Source: Coprinellus micaceus
Lineage: Eukaryota > Basidiomycota > Agaricomycetes > Agaricales > Psathyrellaceae
Assembly: GCA_951394405.1 (NCBI GenBank)
Contig: OX596334.1
Coordinates: 4,960,001-5,024,000 of the forward strand
Length of the DNA stretch: 64,000 bases
Reading direction: 5' to 3'
Made by a program: the position numbers and the translations under genes. Shown piece after piece: positions 11,872 to 22,969 of the stretch. A model generated the notes under the pieces. The model had not been told where the DNA came from and ran no database searches. It was given only the letters and a program-made list of their open reading frames with translations. The stretch's first letter is position 1. Each line of letters begins with the position of its first letter.

Positions 11872-11879
11872 TATATAAT
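11872..11879 (+). promoter_or_regulatory. TATA box of DUF6533 copy 2
   Basis: TATATAAT lies 57 bp upstream of the ATG at 11929, in the same relative place as in copies 1 and 3. Confidence 0.5.
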
Positions 11880-13139
11880 GTATGGGTCATCTCTTTGAAG
11901 ATTATCCTGCAGACCTTCTATCGAGACCATGAGCGATGCCAGTGCTGACTACATCAGGGCCCTTCAAACAACAGACACACTTGGGGTCGGTGTTTCGCCC
12001 CTATTGCCACATTCAAATAGTCTAACAACATTTTCAGCAAATCAGCGGTGGGTAGTCCAGCTCATACCAAGGCAAACGTGAAATATTTAACGTGTTGCTG
12101 GCAGTTGCACTCGTTGCGGTATACGTGTGTGTCCTATGTGGTGCTCAGTCGCTGATACTAACAGTGTGAGTGTCCACAGGCCTACCACTGTTTGACAACT
12201 CTAGACACAGAGGTCCCTTCTTCCAACTGGTCAGGATAATTACAGGCAAATCTAACCATCTGCAGGTGCGCCACATTTGGCTGAAGAAGTTCTCTTTTGG
12301 AAAAGGAATCTATCTCGCCACCTGCTACCTCCCGTTTGGGAGGGACGCCATTACCCTGCTTAGCAAGTTCCGAGGCATTTTTGACTCGGGTACATTATTG
12401 CAAGGTGAACTTTGAACGCCAAGCTTTTGAGCCAAGATGTGCGGGTTTTGCCGAACTCCCATCATTCTATTTTTCACATGTGCCAACAATGATGGGTACT
12501 GCATCTGGACCGTGACAGCAGTGTTGCAAAAAGCAGTGAATTACACAGGCTCCTAAACCAGCCGCTCGTGTCGAGCTCCCCCTCCTTGTACCCTGTGCGT
12601 AATCATCATCATGTCAATGTTTGGTTGGGACAAATAAAAACAAGTGTGACAACATATTGTTTTGAGTGAGCAAAGCAACCTGTGGTGGGGTGGTGCATGG
12701 TTCGCCAGTCCGAGTTTGTTGGGACTTAATGTGTGGGGACTTTCATACCGATGTCTTCACTCCCCTTCATAGTCTAAGGTTAAGGGATTTCTAGTTTATG
12801 TCTTTTATTTTGAAACAAGACTTGTTTATAGTTAAGTACAGTGAATGCAACTTGAATGCAACTTCCACGTGCCCAACAGTCAAAAATGCCGAGATAAAAT
12901 GCTGTGCAACGCATCAGCCCACTTCACACAGGTGTCTGTCTTCTGCATCTTGTTTTGAGCCATCCTGACGAAGGCACTATTCCAGGCTTCATATACTTGA
13001 AACATGGACTCGGATATTCCGTATGTTTCTCTAGATATGTCTGCCTTTCTCAGCTTGACATTCGCGCGGCCCCACAGGTGTGCTCCGGTATGGGGATTGC
13101 AGTGTTGGAAGACAATGCTCATGTCAACTCTATCTCTAC

Positions 13140-13350
13140 AAAGAATACCTCTATTTCGAACGTTTTACTTATCTTCTATTGTTCTACAGAGAACAACAAC
13201 CACCTTGTATTATTCCCATTATACTCGCACTTATTGTTCTCTTATCTCCACCTTATCTCCATTCACTGCTATTGTTCTCTACTTATGGAACGTCTATTGT
13301 TCTTTTTATTGTTCCGCATATAGGTTATCTATTGTTCTCCACAGTATATA
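13140..13350 (+). repeat. ATTGTTC-rich low-complexity insert
   Basis: At least six ATTGTTC words occur within about 180 bp, embedded in pyrimidine-rich DNA. One is palindromic (TTGTTCTACAGAGAACAA). The block lies where copies 1 and 3 have only a short intron, so it arrived after the paralogues separated. Its class is unknown. Confidence 0.5.
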
Positions 13351-13356
13351 GTCCAC

Positions 13357-13461
13357 ACTGTAAGTGGGTGAGTCCCCATCGAACTCTCCCCACTTACAGG
13401 TGCGTACCTTGTATACCCTACTTACTTTCAATCTAACATCGAACTCTCCCCACTTACAGTG
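13357..13461. repeat. 105-bp inverted-repeat segment
   Basis: The left end CACTGTAAGTGGGTGAG is complemented twice on the right: CTCCCCACTTACAGGTG near 13388 and CTCCCCACTTACAGTG near 13446. The phrase CATCGAACTCTCCCCACTTA is itself repeated in direct orientation. This may be a tiny foldback element with a duplicated end. I could not identify a target duplication. Confidence 0.5.
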
Positions 13462-13971
13462 GGTCATACTTGCATCGTTGTACATGCAGGGCCAAGTACG
13501 TATAGCACATGTTATAGCGCCTCTGGCCGTTTACTGACTCATTTTACTAGTCCTTTCATTCTCCTGTCTCACATCTGCGAATGGTGGGTGATCCTCCGCA
13601 CACCGCTATCCCGTGAAGCTAAAATGACCCCTAGCCGCACTCCTCTTGTGCATTTATGCATTGCTGGGCGTGAGCAAGGTTTACATGGTCCTCCTTTCAA
13701 TGGTGTATCTGGTGAGTGCACGCACATGAGGTACGGACTGTGACATCCTAATGGCTGGCCCACAAGGCTATCTGCACTTCATCACTGGTGCTGATTTTAT
13801 TCTTTCGACTGGAATCATTTGGTTAGTACTCAGGTATACTCTTATTCAGTGACTCCCTGAGCATTCCTGTCCGCAGAGGTTATGGCATTGAGAGGCCCTA
13901 TCGAAGAATACCTGGGGTGGGCATGCGTTTATAGGTCAACTGGGAGTGTTGGATATCAACTCAGTCTCACT

Positions 13972-14471
13972 CAAGGGTGGGCTGGGGTTCTAAACAAGAA
14001 CCTAGGGTCGGAAATTTTGGATTGGCCCTCAAGGGCTGACCTATCTATCTACTGGCACAGGGGCTTTCCATATATGGCGATATGACATCATTTTTTGATG
14101 TGCCAAGTGGCCCAACAGTGACATCCTTGCTTGTCTGCAGAAAAATCCATGTACCTGGTGCACTTTTAAGGTCAACTGCACACATTTGCAAAGCCAGTGT
14201 TGGGTGACCACAAAATCAAAAGTCTGCTGGACAGGGGTAAGTAACCTTTTTGATGCAAACAAATGCCAAAGCCTTAACTCAGGTACATTTATACCTTGTG
14301 TTGCTTGTTTACGGGCCACAGACATTGCTCAGGTGGCCCCAAACCCATTGCAACACCCAAAAAAATGATTTTACTGCATATTTCCAGGGTGTCCAACAAT
14401 TTTTTCCCCAGCCTGATGGCTGACCTATCTATCCAGGGTGGGTCACATATTTTAAGACCAGCCCACCCTTG
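13972..14471. mobile_element. 500-bp non-autonomous hAT-like element
   Basis: The termini CAAGGGTGGGCTGG and CCAGCCCACCCTTG are perfect inverted repeats. The 8-bp target duplication GTCTCACT is exact on both sides (13964-13971 and 14472-14479). TIRs of the CA(A)GGG type with 8-bp duplications are the signature of hAT elements. GGCTGACCTATCTATC occurs near both internal ends. No transposase frame is present, so movement would have needed an autonomous partner. The element sits inside the LGWAC coding exon of DUF6533 copy 2. Confidence 0.9.
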
Positions 14472-15339
14472 GTCTCACTTCGGTCTACTTTTCTGGGACG
14501 ATTGGTAAGTGAGAACTAATTCTTGAACTCAACTGCCATGCTTATGATAGAGCTCTAGCCATGATTGCACTTGGGACTTCTGTCCTACTGGTACACTACA
14601 AGAACCAGAACAACTCACTAATCAACTCAATTCGACGGGATGGGGGGCTGTTCTATTTTGCTGCACTTTGTGGGTCACTTCCCAAGATCTGACTAAATCG
14701 GTCCTAACGTTCTCTCAATCCACCCAGCTGTCCGCCTTTTCTTTACGATTACTTCGTTCCTGGGCTACCTTGTACGTCCATAAAATAGTTTATAATAGAG
14801 GTGGGGCATCCTCAATCCTCCTAGCATCCCGACCGCTACGATTCTTGCCTGCGAATCACATACTCGAAATGTGAGGATCGCAATTTCCCTTCGATGCAGA
14901 TATATGATTTTTTACTGACATATTTCTCAGAATGGATGGGTTTCTGTCACCGACCCTATCCACTGCATTGATCCTGAACCTCCGGAAGCTTGATGATCCA
15001 ACATCCAGATCGGTCATATCCTCCCTTGTCTTCGCTGTGGACTGTGATTTACAAAACCTGGAGAATAATAGTGGGGAGAATGGTTCAACTGCAGGGGGGA
15101 ATCCTCCGTGATCGTGGGCGAGGGATCGAGGGTGGAACTACAGGTTCCCCAAGTCGTCAACTGTATTGAACTGTTTGCCACAAGTCTAGCATGCCGCCAA
15201 AGTGCGAAACATGTATTCAGGACCTTAGTCTCATAGTCAATTGAAATCATCCCAGCCCCGGACTACTCATCCAGAGCTGGACCCTCACACCACGTGGACC
15301 CCCCTCTCCACCACATTCTGAGCAGAGTTTACAACATCG

Positions 15340-15930
15340 CACCCTGCTAGGTCATCCCAATGCCCAATCGTGACCTCATTTTCAATGTCTCGGGATCTCA
15401 GTCGGCCAATTGTGGTCGTGAATGGCACGATCCCAGGAACGATCATTGGAGTGACAGCGTTTCTGGAGAAAGAATGGCGTTGGCGTTCACCTCGGAGGCA
15501 AAGCACTTTGGTTCATTGCACGTTTCGGTGCATATCCATGCCCTTCACTCGATGTCGCAGATGGTGCATAACATTCCATCCACTCGCAAGGGCGCACCAA
15601 ATCTGAAGAGGGACGTATGCCGACTTCGTACTCTTCTGAGTTGCTGACTGAGGTACGGGCCTACGACGGCTATGGTCACTCAATGTCCCATCGCGCCTGG
15701 AAGCCCGCACACATACGACAGTATTAGAACCTCGATCCCTGTCATCTCGCATCTGCTCACCTACAATACCTCCCATTCTTCCGTTTTTCTGACCGCACGG
15801 GCAGGCACCCATTGTCAACGCATCCATTTGTCGCCCCGATACGTTGGCTGCCCCGGGGTAGGTTTTTGTCGCATTTCCTCCACTGGCGTTACACTCACAC
15901 AGTCGCAGAGTTATCTTTGGGTTTCCGGGT
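15340..15930 (+). pseudogene. Laccase pseudogene, 5' exons only
   Basis: It aligns piece by piece with exons 1-6 of the intact laccase at 25727. Exon 1 remnant: LSRPIVVVNGTIPGTIIGVT (about 15397-15460). Exon 2: the TCGGTTCATTGGCACG region, here GGTTCATTGCACG. Exon 3: GCGCACC..GA.GGACGTATG. Exon 4: GCTATGGTCACTCAATGTCC with ACACATACGACAGTA. Exon 5: GGCAGGCACCCATTG. Exon 6: GTCGCAGAGTTATC. Frameshifts and lost codons occur in exons 1, 2, 3 and 5, including the codons of the copper-ligand motif. Sequence matching exons 7-14 is absent: the alignment jumps from exon 6 to the laccase 3' flank at about 16011, implying a deletion of about 1.8 kb. Confidence 0.85.
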
Positions 15931-16004
15931 CCATACTTCGCTTAGTCTTTAATGCCATGTATTTGGCAAAAATCAAATGTGTAAAGTGATTCCCTCTCCT
16001 CACC

Positions 16005-17770
16005 TGGGATAGCAAGAGCAAACAGGGAGGATCGGCGTGATTGGAGGGAACGGATTTAATCACGAAGTCGCTTGTTGACGTTGGCAGGGCTTCGAATTGC
16101 TCCCACGTTCCCAGAGTATGTCTTCAGCCGAGAATATCGCCAGTCCAAGCACCCAGCTCGGGGGTTTGCCTGTGGAGGGGAATAGCAGAATAGGAGTTAG
16201 CCCCTGAGTCGGAGTCTAAATGCCACAGACACCGATTTGTTGACGGTTTGTTTGCCCTGCCCAAGGTTTGCCCCCACGGCGACTGCTCTGCCGGAACGAT
16301 CGTTCATTTCACCCTACCCTCGAAATCGACTCCACCTCTCTACCCCGCAAAAACCTTCTATCGCTCGATACGCCGACCTCCCGAACTTTCAGCCCACATC
16401 GATTCACTTGCGACGCAGCCTAGAGAGGGATTCGGGGGAAGAACGAGGGAGATGAGGTGCGTGTGCTCGAGACTGCCTGATGCCTCTGCTAATGGCCCTC
16501 TCTCCCCCCAAGGCAGCTTCTAGCATCGACTCAAAAGGAGCCGGCGAAGGGCGGAAAAGGTTGTCAAGACGAATGGTACGGAATATGGTGCGTAGGCGCC
16601 CTTCCTCCTCGCAGTTTCCTCCCTGAAACGACATCTTCCCCCAGATAGGCTCCCGGAGATGTTCTATTTGAGTTCAAGGGTGCCATCACCGCAGCCATGC
16701 CGACGACGCCAAAACGACGCCGCGTTTCTCACTCGTCCCACACCCGCAAAGCGTCCAACGACAACCCCAAGGCGGGCGAACAATTGAGCACGATACCCCC
16801 AGCTGCCTCGCACCGACGCTCAGATTTGCGGGGAGGAGGAATATGCGTGGTAAACCGGGATAGGTCCGCCCAACTCACGTCCCCCATCCCTTCTCTGTCT
16901 AACCATATTGCCCTCCCCAGCCGCAGGGAGACGTTTCTGCTGTGCACCCCCCGCACGACCTAGCCCCACCCTACCAGTGACATCGTAGTATCCCAGTCCC
17001 TCTTCGAATAGCCTCACGCTCAACATCGCGCACCCAACCGCCGACGCCTTCCTCCATCGATTGGGCTTCGCCAATATCCTCTCCGACCCCAGTACCCCCC
17101 ACTGCGGCACGGCTCAACGGAGGCAAGGGTCTCCCCGTCGTCCCCTCAACCCATGTGTGCCGGTTTGTCCCGTTCGGCCTTTCCCTCGTCCGACTCTCTT
17201 CCCCATTCTTGGACGGCGTATGGACCCTGGGATGCGCGACCCTGCCTTGTCGGAGAGTCAACCGGAAAACCATGGATTCCTTACTCTGCGGATGGGTCGA
17301 AGGGAGCAGATACATCGCATCAGCGATGGGAGTTGGAGCGTCGCAAGATGTGGTTGCTGGTGGAAGAACCCGCAACGGTAGGATTGGACGCGGTGCAGAG
17401 GGTACGCCGGGTGTGGAGAAGTCAGGGAGCATGGTCGCCGTATTGACGATTCGAAAGGTGGGTCTCTCGTTTTGTTTAGTGCTTGTATTCGACGCGCCTT
17501 TCGTTTCCGATACCCACCCCTTGACTTTTGTGTCCCAAAGGCCCACCCTTCCCGTTGTTCTTGTCCCAGATTCACCGCCCCTGCTTTCCGTCCCGATCCC
17601 TTTCGCCTACCAAAATTGAGCCTCTTGGCCCCATCACTGTCTAATTCGGTCTCGTCCTCCCTGGGACCCCGCTTTAGCTCGACTTGAAGCTTTTCTGACC
17701 ACTTCCCTCCGCACCCCATGTATTGCGAGATGCGTCGTTCAGTGAGACTGAAAGCTTCCCGTTATCCAGG
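16005..17770 (+). repeat. Duplicate of the laccase 3' flank (partner 28290-30040)
   Basis: GAAGTCGCTTGTTGAC, GGCAGGGCTTCGAATT, CCCCTGAGTCGGAGTC, CACCGATTTGTTGACGGTTT and CGTTCAGTGAGACTGA are shared with 28.3-30.0 kb in the same order. Long Ser/Pro/Arg-rich open frames occur on both strands but are not conserved between the two copies, so I do not call genes. Together with the laccase pseudogene this is one diverged segmental duplication. Confidence 0.8.
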
Positions 17771-18690
17771 TTATTCCGCAAGTTCAAGGAGATGAGGTTC
17801 GCACTCAAGTAGTCGACCGTTCGCCATGGGAATCAACCCTGTAACCTAGGAACTATATCCATCTTAATGACGAGCATGTTTCGAGCCCTCCCTGTTCGTC
17901 CCTCCTCCAGCTCTAGCAGGTTTTCAGCGGGAGCCTTGCTGTAGCGACGGCTCTGGGGTACATCCCTCCGTCTTCCACGATCTAACACCCAGTTGCCTAC
18001 TCGCCGCTCAATTGGCGATATGCGACGGCGTCGTACACTCAAAGCGACACCTAGTTTTTCGTCTCTTCCCTTGAGGGCATCCGACACCGACGATCATTCC
18101 CTCCAGGACCTGCCCTCAGTGCGATTGGATCCACGGAGACTTTGCACTCTTCTAAACCCAGCCCATCGCTAGGCTTAATATCAAGCGCAAGATGCCGCCG
18201 TCGGCGGCTGCTTGACAAGTCCACGAAATCCCGGCGCGAGCGTTATTTCGTGCATGACTTTGCGGGTCCTCTTCCCCCGTGTACGAACGTGACTTGACGG
18301 TCCTCGAAAGACCTCGATCACGGGTCCGCACACCGGATCGAGCACGAATCCATCCGAATGCACGATTGTGCTTTCATGAATACACGGTGGGATTGAACGA
18401 GAGCACGAAAGGTGCGACTGAACGGGCGCTTGGTACGGGCGCTGGGACGCAGCTGCTACACTCGAGCGCCCAAGACAACTCAAAAACCCTGATGAGCGCC
18501 TATCAACTGATCTTCCCTCCCAGGGCCGTACTTCCACGGTACCGCCAACTGTTCGTTTGTGTACACACCTCAATCCCAAACTCCACAGTCATGAGCCCGA
18601 ACATTGACTACGCTCTACAGCTCCGTTCGTTCGTACCGTGGTAAGCCGCCACTCACCCACCGACACACACTGCGAGTACACACGGTATAC
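17771..18690. other. Intergenic, no gene seen
   Basis: Short open frames occur on both strands with no motif that I recognise and no partner elsewhere in the window. Confidence 0.4.
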
Positions 18691-18899
18691 GGTGGAGTAG
18701 TCCACAATGGCCCTACTCAGGCGGGTTCTCTGAGGCTGGTGAGCTGGCTGGTGAGTGCCTCGGTATAGCGTCGAGGGCAAGATGTGGTATTGATCCCGAT
18801 ACCGCTGGCGTCTACATTCAGGCATCGTAATCTAATCTAATCTATAGTGACGCTGGCTGTGCTGGGCAAGTGCTGGGCGCCTAATCGCCCTGGCACAAC
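18691..18899 (-). repeat. Short repeat SR, minus-strand copy
   Basis: On the minus strand it reads GTTGTGCCAGGGCGATTAGG, GATTAGATTAGATTA, the core GCCCTCGACGCTATACCGAG and TGGACTACTCC. It contains a small internal duplication (CCCAGCAC twice) relative to the 4.3-kb copy. Confidence 0.7.
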
Positions 18900-19540
18900 G
18901 GCACTCCAATACCAATGTCCACCACGGACTCACAGACGTAATCCTACGCTGAATTGATTTACGATGTCCACACGCAACGTCCAGCCCGGCCAGCTAGATA
19001 CTCCGCCTACACCCCTTCTCTCGCTCTCGCCCTGTGAGGCCACATACAACCTCCTCCCCTCCCCATCATCGCCCGAGTACCCGAGAGGGGAAAGATGTAC
19101 CAGCATAGAGTGTACGCTATGGTAGGTTTAGCATCCCATCACAACCTTGTATCAAAGTACCGCAGAGTACCGCCAGGAGCGCAGGTTACGTCGTGATTGC
19201 GGGACTAGACCAAAACTATTCACCTTGGCGACGCTGAAATTGGACACTCGATATCATCAGATAGGCGGAACCCAATACCATTCGGACCGGGCGCTTATCG
19301 TGCCGATGAGCCTTGGCCGCGTGCGGTACCATAGAGCGCTCAATTCGCGCCGCCAAGCGCAATATCCCGTCATCAACGGGCTCCTAGTGGACCTAGCACG
19401 AGAAAAAAATTGCGCTAAGCGCCTGTTTCTACCCTACGGTCTTGCGTCCATCCGAACCCGTACGACACATCAACCCAAATGGAGTTGTGTCCCGGCACGT
19501 CACACCTCTCAAAACACCGAAAATCTCAGTTTCATGCCTC
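18900..19540. other. Intergenic, upstream of DUF6533 copy 3
   Basis: I see no gene. One GGGCGCTTA motif lies at about 19288. The stretch leads into the TATA box at 19541. Confidence 0.4.
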
Positions 19541-19548
19541 TATATAAA
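19541..19548 (+). promoter_or_regulatory. TATA box of DUF6533 copy 3
   Basis: TATATAAA is a near-perfect TATA box 47 bp upstream of the ATG at 19588. Confidence 0.6.
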
Positions 19549-19587
19549 GAGTGGGCTTCGTTTGCGGGACAGCCTTCATTCCATACG

Positions 19588-21311
19588 ATGAGCACGATTA
19601 GTGACGATGTTGTAAAGGACCTTCATATAAACGAGACGATATCGGTCAGTGTCCATAGTCCGCTTCCTTCAACGGTGCTCACACCCCTCCCAGCGCCTCC
19701 ACTGTGGGTAACAGAGACCATACTATGGCTGAACACTGTCTCAAAGAAACCTTCCTCACAGTCGCGCTCGGAATAGTATATGTGCGCTCCCCAAGTTCTA
19801 CGCAACGATGGGTCGTCCTGGCTGAATGTGCCCACAGGCTTACCACTGTGTCTGCACAATGGACCACGAGGTTTGGTTCATTTCAACCCTCCGGCTGTGA
19901 GAAGAGACATGTCTAATGACTGGCAGGTGCGGCACATATGGTCCAAGAGGTTTACTTTCGGAAAGGGGATCTACTTAGCCACCCGGTACATTCCTATCGC
20001 TCGAGACGTAATGTCAATCATCGGTAAGTAAGTGACTGGCTTTGACGCTACGTGAGTCTGATGAGAGATATATTCAGCCTCCGCGGACTCGAAACGCGGG
20101 TTCAGCCCTCAGGTATGTGCCGCGAACGCCGGGATACCGTTCATATCACGTATACTTAGATGCCACAACTCGCACAGCTATGTTTCGGTGTTAGCATGGC
20201 CTCGACAGGTACCTTGACTGAGGTGCCACCAGCCATTTACTAAAGCCTCTTTTCATAGTACTTTCGTTCTGTGGTCTAGCGTCGGCGAATGGTGAGCCAT
20301 TTGTCTCCCCAGGTACCCCAGGACATTGACCCAACTTCTAGCGGCGCTTATGCTGTGCATTTATGCGTTGCTGGGAGCAAATAGACTCTTTATGGTCCTT
20401 CTTTCCATAATGTACCTGGTTAGCATACACCTATGGCTGACAGATCCTCGGATACTAACACCCCGCGAAGGCCTTCTGTATCCCGTCACTGGTATTGGCT
20501 GTCCTCTTTCGGTTGAAAAGTGTCCGTCAGTACACTCTTCTTGAATTTTGCGTCCTCACTTCTCACCGTTGCTATATACAGAGGTTGTTTACCCGAGGGG
20601 TCATCTTGCCGAACTCCTCGGCTGGGCCTGTGTCACTGACTGGACTGGAAATTTTGGATATCCCATTGGTGTGGCTTCTGTATACCTTGCGGGGACTGTG
20701 GGCGAGTGCTACTCCAACGTAGAAGTGACTCCTTGGGCTCACAATATTTCTTCAGCCATGACAGCACTTGGAGCTGCCGTTCTCCTGGTACGCTACAAAC
20801 ACCAAGAGAACTCCCTGATCAATTCAATTCGCCGGGATGGCGGTTTGTTCTATATGTCAACCTTTTGCAAGTTACTTCCTACGTTTTTGCACTCCTTCAT
20901 TGATCAATCTTCCCGTCTCGCAGCTACTCGCCTCATGTTTGCAATATCCCTGTTGCTGGGTCTTCTAGTGCGTCCAAGGTGCAATTCATGGCGGAGATAC
21001 AGCTTCCTAAATATAACAACTAGCTTCCTGGGCGAACGGGTTTCATATTTGCGGGCACTATACTTGAACGGTGCAAACTCCAGTCACTTCCCACGAGCTC
21101 TTTCTTACTTGCATATTCCAGGGTCGACGCATTTCTGGCGCCGATATTGTCGACCGCACTGATCTTGAACCTCCGGAAGATTGACGATCCCACCTCCAAA
21201 TCGGTCATTTCATCCCTTATCTTCGCCGTCGACCGGGATCTTGCGAACCTGGAGGATCGAGTCGAGGGGGAGGACCCCGTAGCAGAGAGCGATCCCTGCA
21301 GCGAACATTGA
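19588..21311 (+). CDS. DUF6533-like membrane protein, copy 3 (apparently intact)
   Basis: The predicted exons in order are: N-terminus MSTISDDVVKDLHINETIS; a helix exon with ETFLTVALGIVY; AYHCVCTMDHE; the hallmark exon VRHIWSKRFTFGKGIYLATR (19927-20028); the helix AALMLCIYALLGANRLFMVL (about 20331-20400); LLGWACVTDWTGNFGYPIGV with ASVYLAGTV (about 20605-20700, GC donor); TALGAAVLLVRYKHQENSLI and INSIRRDGGLFYM (about 20760-20855); and a C-terminal exon with LAPILSTALILNLRKIDDPT, ending in TGA at 21311. The SIRRDG..FY and LIL/LNLR motifs are typical of DUF6533-containing basidiomycete membrane proteins. No transposon interrupts this copy, and all long exons are open. The first exon junction (near 19645-19710) and the exons between 20030 and 20330 are uncertain. 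Ligand and function are unknown. Confidence 0.7.
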
Positions 21312-21689
21312 TGATTCAGTGCCTCAAAGCATGGCCAACTGGGTAGCAATGCTTCCATAAGCCTGGTGATTAGTCGGCGAGGGGCGGTATATACTTCCTA
21401 TTGAATTTAACTTCATACTGGCGCAGAGCGTCACCAAGAGGTTGCCCCAGACACTTAGTGATAAGTCCATACAACCCATGCTTGAATGGGAGGTCCCATC
21501 TGGTCGTATGCACGCAGGTCCGTGTGTACGAGGCTCTGACGGGGTCCCTCTGAACACTTGTGAGCGACCCATCCCCTAGCGGTTCGTCCATGGTGAACTC
21601 GGCATTGAACCTCCATGTTGCTTCGTCCTTAATAGGACAGCATGCGCTCTTCATATTTAGAATGTAAATGACAATGGATCTTGAGTAGT
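21312..21689. other. Spacer with one unassigned minus-strand open frame
   Basis: A 94-residue frame on the minus strand (21654-21370) contains FTMDEPLGDGSLTSVQRDP and TRWDLPFKHGLYGLITKCLG. It reads like a fragment of a real protein but I do not recognise the family. It has no partner in the window and no promoter was identified. Confidence 0.25.
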
Positions 21690-22290
21690 GATGATCGACG
21701 CGTCAGAGGTTCTCCCGAAATCGAAACGCAGCCTCTCCCGTACGCACACAAGACAAAACGCCGACACTTATTCAGAGCGCCCGCAAGTGATAGGTTCCCC
21801 CACATTACCCAGGAGAAGTGCTCTTGTAGGATCCGCGCCGTTCTTACGTGCGATCCGATGTGAGTGGACTCAGGGCTGGGGCGCCATTTAGAAGCGAAGA
21901 AGCGAGTGTGCATAGGCGCTTAATAGCTCGAAACGGGTGATTATTACATTCTTGGCCGAGTGTGGGAATGAGAAATGTTCTGTCTGAAGAGCCTGGATGG
22001 GTCCCCTGCCAGAGCATCGAGGCTCGAAACATTCGAGGTCATTGGAAGTGGGATCCAAGCACTGCCACGGGCTGGGGGGATGTGATACGCTTCGACTACG
22101 TCTATCACGCTGTCAATCCACCCTTTGTGATTGCATCGCAGACACATCTCCCGGCACCTAAGCGCCTCCTAATAGGCGCTTCTCTCCATCGCTTCAGGCC
22201 CTCCACGCTGCCAGGAGGCTTAGCTCCGAGGGGGGGGGCTCGAGTGGTGCAACGTGTCGCAACCTGCACACTCTAAGCAATACGGAGGAG
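21690..22290 (+). repeat. Dispersed repeat R1, copy E
   Basis: It shares GAGGTTCTCCCGAAAT.GAAA, CAGGAGAAGTGCTCTTGTAG, GGGGCGCCATTTAGAAGCGA, AGGCGCTTAATAGCTCGAAA and CACCTAAGCGCC with the other copies. It is internally shortened: the GGCGCTTA/TAAGCGCC pair is about 250 bp apart, against about 535 bp in B and C. Confidence 0.75.
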
Positions 22291-22960
22291 GGTATTTGCA
22301 CGTTCGAGCCTTGAATAATACCACAGCCTGATCTGATATGCGCCATCCGCTGTCTGGGATCTACATTCACTGACGTCGCGCGTATAGCTTTCCTCTGGAC
22401 CCATCACACGGCCGGTAATCGCAGCCCCAGAGACCATAATCAAGCACGATGGACCCAATCTAAGAACCTATTCGAAGCGTACACCAGTCTGATATGATAA
22501 AGTCAGATGACAGGTACACGTTCAAGACTCAATTACGTTCTATTTGCGTACAGGGTTGTGTTTCGCTAGGTATACCTAATGCGGCCAGTGTGGGGAACGC
22601 ACTGGGAGCGAAGGGTTCTCAATATATCCTCTGGTGAGCGCATTCCGCCTTTCTCGTTGGGTCCAAAAGATATAGAAGTTTAGCTAAGCCGGGTGGGCGA
22701 CCCGACTTTCCCATCTGACCCGCTCAGAATTCGCCGCCTCGAACCGGACTGGTTCGACTCCAGGAACCATCGACCAGTGTGAACGACCGCCGCCAGATGT
22801 GAACGCATTGCACTGATACTTCGTAGGTTAACTTTGCACGAGGAGGGACATCACCGTGACGTGGCGACGCAGGTAACAGTGGGAGGTTCTAGGCGAGGGA
22901 AGAAGCTATTACTATTTCATCCCCAAGAAACCATGTGTACGGTAGAACTCGGGACGGAGG
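22290..22960 (+). repeat. Duplicated block F1, second copy (partner 10100-10770)
   Basis: The shared landmarks are those listed for the first copy, beginning with GGGATCTACATTCAC at about 22359. It directly follows R1 copy E, as the first F1 copy follows R1 copy B. Confidence 0.75.
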
Positions 22961-22969
22961 AGGAAGAGA

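Larger units (their letters stand above)
11929..15111 (+). pseudogene. DUF6533-like membrane protein, copy 2, expanded by insertions and broken by a hAT-like element
   Basis: The N-terminus reads MSDASADYIRALQTTDTLG with a donor after it. Exon 2 has FNVLLAVALVAVY, then AYHCLTTLDTE, then VRHIWLKKFSFGKGIYLAT, the hallmark exon (12267-12330). Later pieces are TIPGFIYLKHGLGYSVC (about 12980), LLLCIYALLGVSKVYMVLLS (about 13630-13705), YLGWACVYRSTGSVGYQLS (13905-13965), the paralogue of SIRRDGGLFYF near 14630, and the C-terminal exon MDGFLSPTLSTALILNLRK from 14935, ending in TGA at 15111. A 500-bp transposon splits the LGWAC exon. It interrupts the coding sequence exactly, and removing it restores the frame into SVYFSGTIG. 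Extra sequence at about 13.13-13.48 kb, absent from the paralogues, enlarges an intron. Without excision the gene cannot make the full protein. Confidence 0.65.

Noticed and set aside
13370..13461. Directly repeated CATCGAACTCTCCCCACTTA considered as a CRISPR-like unit
   Set aside because: Only two units, with a complementary third end; a eukaryotic foldback is a better explanation.
13972..14471. Possibility that the hAT-like segment is spliced out as an intron
   Set aside because: Its ends are CAAGGG and CCCTTG, not GT..AG, and the 8-bp duplication marks insertion.
16971..17719. Long open frames on both strands in 17.0-17.7 kb
   Set aside because: The duplicated segment at 28.6-29.8 kb does not preserve any of them.
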